From positions 682,001-746,000 of the forward strand of contig CALYLX010000139.1 in assembly GCA_944990035.1 (NCBI GenBank): a stretch of DNA of 64,000 bases, read 5' to 3'. The notes under the pieces are model-generated. The model ran no database searches, was not told the DNA's origin, and was given only the letters and a program-made list of their open reading frames with translations. The DNA comes from Clitopilus passeckerianus. Lineage: Eukaryota > Basidiomycota > Agaricomycetes > Agaricales > Entolomataceae. The position numbers and the translations under genes are program-made. How positions within the stretch are numbered: the stretch's first letter is position 1; each line of letters opens with the position of its first letter. Below are positions 11,251 to 20,819 of the stretch, one piece after another.

Positions 11251-12702
11251 GCCCGGAAAACCTGTTTTGGATCGGGTGGGTGAGGTGTGCATGTTATTAG
11301 GTGTCTAAAGCAACCGTTAGATATTTGGGCAATGTCGTATCACTTGCATGTGGGATCTGTGGATACGCCGTCGCCTCGATTCATATGAATTGAAAGTAAC
11401 CTCCGTTAATTTCCGTTGGATACATGAGCCTGAACTCCTGAGTATGACCCCAGAAGATTTGTGAAACATGTTCGATAAAATAGCTTCCTAGCTGTAGATC
11501 GGCCACGCACCCAACATACGATGAAGTTGAATGATGTTTCGAGGTATGCCACCTGTTCACGTCCCGATTGCTAGTGGTATCTTCGCGCTGTGCGTCTCGC
11601 CACCTTTCTTGGACTTGGCTCGATCTTAAACGCTTCTCCAATATCTTACACGCCGTGGTTCTAACCCAAACGATATACCTTATAGTCATATAGTCGCCTA
11701 TCTAGATGTATGCTCTTCATCCTTAGAGTCATTTTTATCATCTTGTCACTAACTTTTGAACCTTCTCGTCACCGCTGCAGTCTCCACCAAGTCTTGCTGA
11801 CCAGGCTGCCTGTGAGGAATAGTTGATGTAGACTACGTCAATTTCAACACAGTTGCAATAGACAAGTTCAGCAGGCCACATCTGATTGTTTTGAAAGAGG
11901 GAAATCCTCTAGAATTTGAGTGGACTGCTCCACGCTCAGCGGTCCTGAAACGGTGGATTAGAGCGAATCGACGCGGTATACAAGAGGTTAGTAGGATTGC
12001 AATCAACACACACGCCTCCTTGACCTCCAATGGTTGTGCCGGGACTTAGACGGTTCGCCCTGACTCTCGCCCTTTCGACTCCTTTCGCGAAGCTGAGCTT
12101 TCGAACAAAAATTCGACCTAAAAATAGCTTCAAAATTTTGGGGAAAAATGCGGAGTTCTTTTTTTCGACGTAACTCGCCATCCTGAGACTCGACCACAAG
12201 AGGGTTTTGACTCAAGGAGATATCCGATGAGCTGATTTGTGTGGCCCCAACTTCATAGCCGCTTTCAGAACGATAGGCACTTTTGAAACTACGCTAGTCA
12301 AAGGAAATCCGCTGGAGCCGCGCCTTCCGTTTCCTTGCTGAATCTGCCGTGTGCGGCCGCGGTATTGGTATGTATGTCCTGCCCCAGAGCTCATCGATCA
12401 TCACTTACATATGCTCGCGACTTGACCAAAGCAAGCCAAATACCTGCAGAATTTTGAACGTGGGTTCTGCATAATTATGGACTTCGCTGCGACAAGGTCT
12501 AGATTCGTGAAAGTAGCGTCTATCTCGCCACCTGGAGAGAGATCAGCAATGTGGGAGGGCGGTGTAAATCCCATGAGGAAAGGAATGAAGTCCGGACCGG
12601 GAACGGGGATATTTCACATAGGCACATATTACACAGACCCCTCGCGATGTGCAGTCAGTTGCGATCCGTCAGGGAAAAAAATAAGGAATCGATTCCTAGC
12701 TT
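11251..12702. other. Unresolved stretch with coding-like fragments
   Basis: Two pieces look like real protein but have no recognised relatives. Plus-strand 11835-12057 reads VDYVNFNTVAIDKF...EFEWTAPRSAVLKRW. Minus-strand 11689-11381 ends in GHTQEFRLMYPTEINGGY. The plus frame 12477-12782 overlaps the antisense of family C gene 3 and is probably partly spurious. No gene model could be built. Confidence 0.35.
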
Positions 12703-13527
12703 CTAGTCTTCTCCATGTTCGGAGGCAAGATATAAACAAATATATACCCTCAGCTCTCCGAGATCCTCGAAAACCTCCTTGAGCATATTCACAGTTATGT
12801 CCTCGATCAGGCCATTACTCCTCCTATATGCGTCCCAAATTCCGTAGAGACCTTTGAACTTGGTAGCCATGATTGTCGCTTTTGTTTGACCTTCAATCCA
12901 CTTAGACGTACCACCCTTTATGATGAGGGAGACGTCCCCTTCCGGCGCCACTGAGGAGAAGGTGTTAGGTCAATTGATCAGGCACTACCTTGCCTAGAGA
13001 AAATATGACGAACCCAGGCTGTTATTCGTATAAGACACATCCACTGAATTTCCGACGTGGCTTGAAGTTATATTCGCTCTGTGCGAGTCTATGCTCGGTT
13101 AGCTTACATTGTTTGGCGGAGTGAAACAACGCTTTACTCACATATAAACGTATTCGATACATCCACAATGATTTTCTGGTCCGCATCCTGCCTCACCCCC
13201 ACTCGATCTCTCCCGACTGGAACAGGCAAACGTGTCAGAAAAGTATTCTTGAAACAACAAAATGGTCATTTCTGGCGACGTACTCTGGGTGCAGCCCGAG
13301 TAAAACATGTTTGAGGTTCCATCTTCGATCATCTCCAAGGGTAGTAATGCTGCCGACGTACGACTGGCACTCCCACCAAACCATGGGAATCGTTTGTTCA
13401 ACTGTTTCTTCAGCCTCTTCCATGCCTTTGCCCAAGAACATCGTTTGTTCAGTTTCTTCTTTGCCGCTATTGCACCACCAACTGCACCAGAATTATCGTG
13501 CGGCTGATCAAGAGTCCAGGGAAGCAT
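12703..13527 (-). CDS. Family C gene 3, uncharacterised small protein
   Basis: Proposed exons are 13527-13284, 13216-13142, 13088-13014 and 12950-12703, giving 213 aa. Exons 2 and 3 are again exactly 75 nt, with phase-1 joins throughout. The N-terminal third differs from the paralogues: it is basic, with AKAWKRLKKQLNKRFPW. The C-terminal half is conserved (SHVGNSVDV, GTSKWIEGQTKATIMA, ICLYLASEHGED). The C-terminus is almost the same as in gene 1 (LASEKGED). Start chosen at MLPWTLDQ by position relative to gene 2. No signal peptide. Function unknown. Confidence 0.6.
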
Positions 13528-14649
13528 TGATAGGTGTTTGGCCGCAAAGCAATACGCTAGTGAACCTTGATATAGGCTTCGGTTCTCGATGTGGCCTTGT
13601 GGTGGTCTGTTAGCTGGGAAGAAGAGGTGCAGTCATTCAGTTAGGGAGATGCCGAGAAGAGTAGGTGGGTTCTTTCTCACCTCGCGTTCGCCATTCCCCA
13701 GAGCACGAAATGATACTATCTGTGGCATCCTTTATGGGTTTGAGGCCCCATGAGCTTAAGCCTATTATTGGCATTAGCGATATATATATAATTATAATTT
13801 ATTTTCTCCGAGAGACGCCAGAGCGAGTGACGCCGAGGCCGTGGACGTCGCTACTGTTATCCGCTATGTACGCGGGTTCCTAGCATTGCGTGATATATTC
13901 GGACTGAAAAGAATGTGTATGGTGTATAACGACGAGCTAGAGAGCAGCTTCTTCTCTGCGGGATTGCGGTCGGTAAATCTGGTCCAGACCGTGATGCTCT
14001 TCCAAGCTCAGCATCTGTAGCCACTTAAATGTAAGAGAGCTCCATACGAAAAGGCCAAACATTGCAGATATTGGGTCGGATACGGTCATCATGGTCGTTA
14101 GAGCTGTTGTGGTGCGAGGACCACAGCCCGAGTCATAAGGCGTGACCGGAACGGCCCTGGACCCTGAAAGTCTTCTCTTGAACACGAGGAATATCGGCTG
14201 TGGGGTCGTGTGAAACTCAGGGTCGAGGGTCCAGATCTTCCAAGAACATGCTGTGAGGGTCGTGTGAAATCCAAGACAAGAGCATGCTTGATCATTTTCT
14301 TCCTTCAACATCATGACAACATGGCATGGGCCCTTTCCCATCTCCTCATCCGGACTCCTGGCGGCGTGTACGCTTTCATCGGCTTATGGCGATGAGTCCG
14401 GTCGACCAAGGAACCCGATAATCTTACACTCGGCATTCAACACGTAGTCCGGCGTATGATTCGCCACTCCGCTGCATCGTCGGAGGGAGGTGAAGTAGCC
14501 AGAGGCGGAGCAAGTCTTGCTCCACTGCTTCTAGGGAATCGTACGATGAAAAGATAATGTAGCAAAACAGGCCATTCAGAGATGTACTGAATCGCTATAG
14601 GTGAGTTTATACACACTCTTTCATGTCTGATATCATTGATGCCTTGCGC
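13528..14649. other. Mostly unassigned stretch, one coding-like minus frame
   Basis: The minus frame 14341-13937 (134 aa) has a hydrophobic segment (SAMFGLFVWSSLTF) and a Cys/Pro-rich start. It has no paralogue in the window. An AT run (tatatatataattataattt) lies near 13781. No other gene is supported. Confidence 0.35.
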
Positions 14650-15540
14650 ATGTCCGCTTAGCACTGCCAACGATATGACACTTCCACTGCTACTTCCGGC
14701 TGCGCCTCCATTCTACACCATATCCACAATCTTCGTCACTACCACTTCATCCGGAATATGTCCAAATCCGAGTCCGCCGGCGTTCCTCGACCATCTCGTT
14801 ACATACCCCATCGGCCGTTCGAATCATCCGGGAGGCTGCGATAACTGGAAAAGGAGATCCTGAACGAAGGACCTCGTTGGAGCCTCCCGCTCCTCCACAA
14901 TGTGTTTTCTCCCATGGAAGGGATATACACATTCAATCTCTTCGCCCCCTCGTCATCCCTACTTCCTGAACCCTCACCCACAATCCTATGACGCTCAGCT
15001 CGTCACAGCTACCTATCACTCATACTTCCTGGGTATATATGACCCCACTGTCAACTATCTGCGAAAATTCGCCTCGAGGCACTCCGTCACCAGCCAATTC
15101 CACACACTCTCTCCCACCCAGGAACATCCAGTTAAGCCCAGTCCTGCGCCTAGAGCCCCATGTGATAAACCTGGATCACCCTTTGAACATCATCCTTCTA
15201 CGCCAGCTGGCCTCAATCCACCAGAGAGTTTGATACCCCAGACTAACCCCTCGGCGTATGGTCCACCGATACATCACTCTACCACAGCTTCTGTCGTACT
15301 CTCCCCTCGTGCCCCAGCAGCAACAACAACACCCCAAAAAGGCTCCTGAAAGTAGTTCTCCATGGGGCTCGGACCCTGCCTGGCAATTCCAACACCTCTC
15401 CACACCCATGCCACCGCAAGGAAATAGAGGACGCAGTGCTACCCATCTCATCCCTTTGAGATCATCAGGAAGAACGACCACGGCAGAGCTTCCCTCTCCT
15501 CGGATCAGAGAACTAGTTCCATTGCTGCCCTAGCCATAAC
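14650..15540 (+). pseudogene. Gene A copy 3, broken
   Basis: From about 14945 the sequence follows exon 5 of gene A: the 'ctacttcctgaaccctcaccca' region, then 'gctcagctcgtcacagctac', 'caggaacatccag', 'ctacgccagctgg', 'gataccccagact'. It ends with a CAA-repeat region (ccagcagcaacaacaacacc). The frame closes at 15347-15349 and shifts several times. No upstream exons are recognised before about 14690. Confidence 0.8.
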
Positions 15541-15855
15541 GACTGACGGACCACGAACCATGGACTACGAATCACGACCGACAGCCATGACCGAGAACCC
15601 AAACCCAAGCATGATCGTTGCTGGGAGATAGAGAGAGTGGAGGGGCTGGGAGGAAGATAGGGGATAAGTGGGGTGGTAGCTCGAGGCTGACACAACGAGG
15701 GTGTGGATATGGGAAGTTGGTGGTGGCAGGCCCATGGCGTAAATTGCAGCCTCGACTTTTCTTCCCAGACAGAGTCATCTCAATTGAATACATTTTCGTA
15801 CTACTCCTCCTAGATTGAGTTTGTTCGCCATACTGTACATGTTGATTGGAAGAAG
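15541..15855. other. Gap between gene A relics
   Basis: No gene is supported. It may be decayed gene A sequence, but I could not align it. Confidence 0.3.
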
Positions 15856-17540
15856 TCCTTCGTGGCCCCCCGTCCCATTACCGTCACTGTCGTTCTTGCA
15901 CTGCCAGGAAACGGTGGTGCTAACAGCAGACCTGGTTTTTTTTTTTTTCAACTTGCCTTGTCGGTTCTACCGCCTTCAAGGACACTTCGTAGCTGGGTGC
16001 CTCCTGGGACAGAATTCTCGATATGTATGCCTAATCCTCCTCACACGCGCTTGCATGCACTAATTATATCACTAGGTACCTCCTACCACCGGTTACGAGA
16101 GTTCTTTCGACCCCTGAGGCGACGCCCTTAGCGACATCGTGGACCTAGTCCTTGCAAATGTTCTACCGATTTAGGCCAGGGTGATAGCTGTGTTACTGCA
16201 GGTGAAGTTAGGGTAGGACGAAGGGAAAAGGTTACAATGAAGGTTTGTGTTTTCCGTTCACCTGTCCTCTGTTCTTGTAGGATGTGCTTCCGATAGCGAC
16301 CTTGAAATACCTTTCGCGCTCACATCAACCCCGTACGAAACGGACTTCCCGCACACCTACCAATCACCGTACACCCCTCATTAACTACCACCCTCCTCCA
16401 CTGCTCTTCTTGCTGGTGGTGGCAGCACGGAAGAAATTTCCACCTGACCCATGCTCTCCATCACCTCAACAGGTGTACCTCCCAACTCGTCGCGCGCAAT
16501 CCTTCCCGAGTCCCGTGGTGGTCAGCCCGTCAAACCTACTCATGCCGGAGCCTACACGTACATGGCTACTCCATCGATTTTTGTTGGACATTCGCCTTCA
16601 CATAGCGTATTCAAGAACATCCGATTAGTCTAGGCACTGCGTCTGGGATCGTGTTGCTAGGTGATATACCTGGACCATATCTACTGCATCCTCCACCTAC
16701 GTCAGCTGGTCTAGGCATTCTAGGGAGTCCGATGACCCAGACTCTTCCCACTCGGTGTATGGCGCCCCGTTGCATCGTCTTGAACAACAATTTCTCTCGT
16801 ATTCTCCCTTCGTGGGTCACCTCTAGTAAGAGACTACGGTTCAGGTACGAAGTGGTACATGGGGAACTTATCTGTCGAGGGGGTTATGGCAGGGGGAGGG
16901 TGTGCCGCTAGTGGTGGTAGTGGTGGTACTTCACCTTCGCCACCGCCAAGTGGGAGGAGGGACGTTGAGCTGCCCGGAAATCAGGAACAGGGTTCAACTC
17001 CTATCCCTGGGGCCGAGACTAGGAGACAGCGACCGTCTCTCCGAGTCCCATCGAGTAAGAGTCCAAACGGGCTGATGAGGAGGACGTTGGAGTATTGAGG
17101 ACGAAGAAACTCGAGGGTAGCTGGAGGATCAGGACATGGGATGCGGGTGGGAGCAACTCAGCTGATGCTTCCACTCCTGGATCATCATCTAATTCTTCAG
17201 CTCTCGGGGCGAAGAAGAGCAAGAGTACAACGAAGGATATCAAGGCCCTTACATCACACCGAAGGGACTCGGAGGACAGCAGTGCTGGGACGGTCGTTAT
17301 TGGGTTGGCGTCATCCGGCTCCAGGACACTGGCAACTTCAATTGCTGGCTCTCATATCCTCACGGCTCGTCTACTCCTTCAACGTCTCGGGCTCAGGCTG
17401 CCGCTGCGAGTAGCACCAGCTTGAAGAGGTCGAAGTTGAAGCTGGCCGGAGGTATTTCGGGGATTACGGAAAGTTTTGGGAGGGTATTGAATGGAGAGAG
17501 GAGACGCGGCGGGAGCGGGAGGACAACGGATGGTGGTTAG
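15856..17540 (+). pseudogene. Gene A copy 4, broken, with a duplicated exon 4 region
   Basis: Exon 4-like pieces occur twice, around 15870-15985 and 16075-16230. The exon 4/5 join (gggtaggacgaagg...acaatgaaggtttgt) follows, then exon 5 to the basic C-terminus at 17540. Many stops and shifts interrupt it, for example TGA at 17096-17098. The C-terminal part (17095-17540) is the best preserved: it keeps GAKKSKSTTKDIK, HRRDSED and ITESFGRVL. A run of 11 or so T bases near 15940 falls inside the exon 4 piece. Confidence 0.8.
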
Positions 17541-17599
17541 CTATCAGGCGAGCATAGGCTTGTATTGACACTGTTATTTTATCGGGCGATTTCATATCG

Positions 17600-17985
17600 T
17601 ACTTTCTTCTGACATGCAATCACCAGGAGGCATTACAGTTGTAGAAGTGACTTTGTTACTTGAACCCAAACGCCCTCGTACATAAAGTGAATCTTCCCGC
17701 CTGTAGGGTGAGTTCTGCGCCTGGGTCGACTTGTTGATCTCGTTGAAGAACAGGAGCGTCTCGATGAAGATTTTGCTTTGAAGGGCATCCTCCTCCTCTG
17801 CTCGCTCGGATAAATGGCTAAACACCATATCAATGAGCTCGTAAAGGGACACGCAAGCTCCCCGAAATGGGTTGGTCCTTGTGTGCACGTACGCTCCGTT
17901 CTTCTGAAAGTTCAAGCCTACGATGGTGATGCTGGTTGGTGATAGTTTGTTCACGTGAGTTCATTCAGGTGTTGCTACCCTTGGG
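17600..17985. pseudogene. Gene A 3' flank plus a fragment of the first lectin type
   Basis: 17600-17710 matches the 3' flank of gene A (gaatcttcccgcctgtagggtgag). 17860-17980 matches the middle of the lectin copy at 49.15-49.25 kb (ttgtgtgcacgtacg..ccgttcttctg.aagttcaag, then tagtttgttcacgtgagtt), on the plus strand. This repeats the gene A-then-lectin order of 46.8-49.4 kb. Between them, a minus frame reads ERAEEEDALQSKIFIETLLF, which looks coding but is unassigned. Confidence 0.55.
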
Positions 17986-18078
17986 CGTAATACTCGATTC
18001 ATAGAGGGTGCCGTATGCGGCACGGAAGACCACCCGGAAGTCGTTCAAATACAAATACAACTATATTAATACGAAGCT

Positions 18079-18845
18079 CTAGGCTTCTCCATTCTCGGAG
18101 GCAAGGTATAGACAAATATACTTCTTCAACTTCTCGAGGTCGTTTTTATAATCCTCCCTGAGCATCTCCTCAGTCATGTGTGCGATCGACTTGTTACACC
18201 CACTCTCGTGATACGCCTTCCAGATCGCGCAGAGCCCCTTTTCCCCTGAGGCCATGATTGTAGCCTTCGTTTGACCTACAATCCATTGACATTTGCCACT
18301 TCGCATCCCGATCACAGCCGCTCCTTTTGGCGCAACTGTACAGGGGTGAAGCGTGGTCAGTCAGGTAATATAATCCTTAGAAATGATATCACGAACCCAT
18401 TTCGGCGTCGGTATAGCGCACATTTGTTGATTCACCGACGTGGGTTGTCTCTAAACTCTGGTTGTGGGAATCTAAAACCAGTCAGTCGGCAGTCGCTATC
18501 GTGGTGAGAAGAGCTTTACTTACATACAAACGCCTTCAATATATCCGCGGTCACTTTCTTATCCGCATGCTGATTCCACCCCGCCGAATCTTCCCCGACT
18601 GAAAAAGTGAGCACGCCGAATAAACGCTTCGCTGAATATCACCTACTTATGGTGCCCGAGAACGAAAACTGTGCATCCCCATCGTCAATCACCTTCAGCG
18701 GGTCTAGTGATGCTGACGTAGCGTTGGCACCCCCGTGTGGGGGTCCAGAAACTTCGTGCAGCCCCTTCATTACAGCCAAAGCCGCTTCCACAACTGGGTC
18801 AGCAGCATCTTGCGTCTGAGATTGACTGGGCTGGCCTGGAGCCAT
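18079..18845 (-). CDS. Family C gene 4, uncharacterised small protein
   Basis: Proposed exons are 18845-18647, 18598-18524, 18471-18397 and 18335-18079, giving 201 aa. It is the nearest relative of gene 2. Exons 1-3 are of equal length (199, 75, 75) and introns are similar, including the GTTCGT donor of the third intron. The start at MAPGQPSQ is supported by an upstream stop and by alignment with gene 2. The core differs slightly: CQWIVGQTKATIMASG replaces GTSKWI. The upstream block is shared with gene 2 but contains stops, so this copy may have lost any longer N-terminus. Function unknown. Confidence 0.6.
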
Positions 18846-19850
18846 CGCGAGGTGTTGGCCAAAAGGCAATAGCCTGCTGACCCTTAATATAGGTGTTCAA
18901 ACCTAGGCTCTCTATGGTAGGTATTTTCGCAGAGGAGAAGCCACGCAATCCATCTGACAATAAAAGACCTGCCAAGAGATATGTGGATACACCGTGTCAA
19001 CCCATAACATGCCTGATCCATGGTTCTTCCTCGTTTTGTATTATACATTCCCCAGATGAGAAGCAAGATAGGTGATCGTATGCCTGTTTTACATGGATGA
19101 AATCGCCAACAGGGACAAGACGATCCCCAGAAATAGAATATCAGCGGTTCTTAACGAGGAAATATTCCCACCTCCGCCACGCTAATTAATTGGGGGCGTA
19201 CGGCATGGCAATGGAATGTGCGCCAATCTGTCAAAAGCGATGTGGGGAAGTCTTCCACATGTTATGTGGAACGCACATACTTACCCCTGCAGAGCATGAC
19301 AAACGAATATAGATGTGGATGGCTGTTGTTGGTCTTACTATGATGATTTCAAAGATGAATTTGAATACCCGTATGGCACGTCTGTGGGTGCTGTCGAGCA
19401 TGAACTGTGCTCACGAACGGCTAACAAGTTCCTCCACATTCCAAGAACGATGTGCCCGCTTGAGTGGCGGCCAATGGTGACTGTGATCGGTGCCAATTGG
19501 AACTTAGGAATGTGGCTGGTTAATGTCTTAGAGCTGGTGCTAGGAGTGAAACGCTCGTGTGGTTGACACGTCCTTCTGATCAGTGACTTCGCAGCGGTAA
19601 GCGCTCATAATAACCACAACAGATCCGCGCCACCGGGTATTCTGAGATCTGAATCGGATCTCTGCACTCGTGAACGTGTGTGCGGAAACTGGGGCGTGCA
19701 ATCGGGCGCCTCATCTGGCATGTCATCGATGCATGGATGTATGAGTTTTTGGTCGGCTGGGGAGAGGCAGACCGCCTGACAGGGCAGTTGAGTAGCTTCG
19801 GACCGACGACGACAAAAACGTGGCCTTCTGTATTCATCTCCAGTCATCTA
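18846..19850 (-). repeat. Duplicated upstream block of family C gene 4
   Basis: Similar to 9128-9965. Shared stretches include 'gacctgccaagagatatgtggatac' and 'agaaatagaatatcagcgg'. 'gtgcgccaatctgtcaaaag' and 'gaatacccgtatggcacgtctg' are shared too. The minus-strand frame that stays open at 9.4 kb has early stops here, so this copy is more decayed. Confidence 0.7.
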
Positions 19851-20188
19851 CAACGATAGCTCGAATGCCTGGAGGAGTCCAAGTGGCAACAGTCTACTTC
19901 ACTAAAGTCGCGTGCTCTAAGTACCAGCTCCTTCCAAGATGCTTTGGGATTAGATCTGCTCTCCGGAGAAGTCGACTCTTCATCTCAATTCTCTCTGAAG
20001 CCGTGGGCGAACTGAATCGGTGGAGGTGTATCCCTCCATTATAACGAAGGTCAAGTCAGTTGCTGATGCTATCTCAGAAATTTCAGCCAACGATTAGTTA
20101 CTTGAGATATTGTATAGATGAAATGGTGACCTGTAAGTGGGACTCAGCGCTCGGCACCAAAGGTGTTTGAGTGTCACAGAACTTCAGG
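19851..20188. other. Unassigned stretch left of the small inverted-end element
   Basis: No gene is supported. A plus frame at 19820-20044 has no paralogue. Confidence 0.3.
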
Positions 20189-20510
20189 CAGGGGGTACGC
20201 AAGGAAAATGCCGAACACCTAACTCGCCAGCGATTTCGGGGTTCTCGACTAGTTTAGGGAGTTCCCAGTGACATGACAGTGTCGGCCATTCGCAACAAGC
20301 AGCAGGAGAGAGGCGTACGTTAAAGATCTGTTCAGATAATGTTGTATTCATTTTGCGTAGCTACGAGTATATAGAGATGTAGTGAAAGGAGAGTGATCGC
20401 CGGAAGTACTTCAATATGGTATGATCGCTTCTGCTACTTAATGATCAGCGCTTTTTCCTAAAATGGGCCACTACCCCGGCCTGTTCGGCATTTTCCTTTG
20501 CGTACCCCTG
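20189..20510. mobile_element. Small element candidate (322 bp) with inverted ends
   Basis: The left end CAGGGGGTACGCAAGGAAAA (20189-20208), continuing into ATGCCGAAC, is mirrored by GTTCGGCATTTTCCTTTGCG followed by TACCCCTG, ending at 20510. The arms are about 28 bp and differ by one or two bases. There is no coding capacity, and no target duplication was recognised. It lies 20 bp from the left LTR of the retrotransposon. Confidence 0.65.
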
Positions 20511-20525
20511 GGCGCATCGTTGCTC

Positions 20526-20530
20526 ACAGC
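20526..20530. repeat. Target-site duplication, left (ACAGC)
   Basis: ACAGC directly precedes the left LTR and is repeated directly after the right LTR at 29479-29483. Five bases is the usual duplication size for Ty3/gypsy integrases. Confidence 0.9.
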
Positions 20531-20778
20531 TGTGGCGGGAGTGTGAGAGTATCACAGTCGCGTCACACGTAGCCTCGAGAGAGCAGGTGTAAGTCCTCTT
20601 CTATTCGAGATTGCTGGTCTCTCTAAGTCGTGTACAGGACCTTTATATACCAATTCCTAGGTATAACTAACGTAATCTGTGAAGTAGCTACGATGTACGG
20701 ATGTATAGAACGAGCTCGGAATAGTAATCTAATCTTATCTGGATGAAGTAAGCATAACGTTGTCACGTATTCGCCACA
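20531..20778 (-). repeat. 3' LTR (left copy)
   Basis: 248 bp, beginning TGTGGCG and ending CGCCACA, so the ends are a 7-bp inverted repeat. It differs from the right copy at about 20661 (g/a) and 20765 (a/t) only. Confidence 0.95.
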
Positions 20779-20819
20779 TACGCCCTCCAGGGGTCGTGTA
20801 GCGTTGGCGGAAGGACCCC

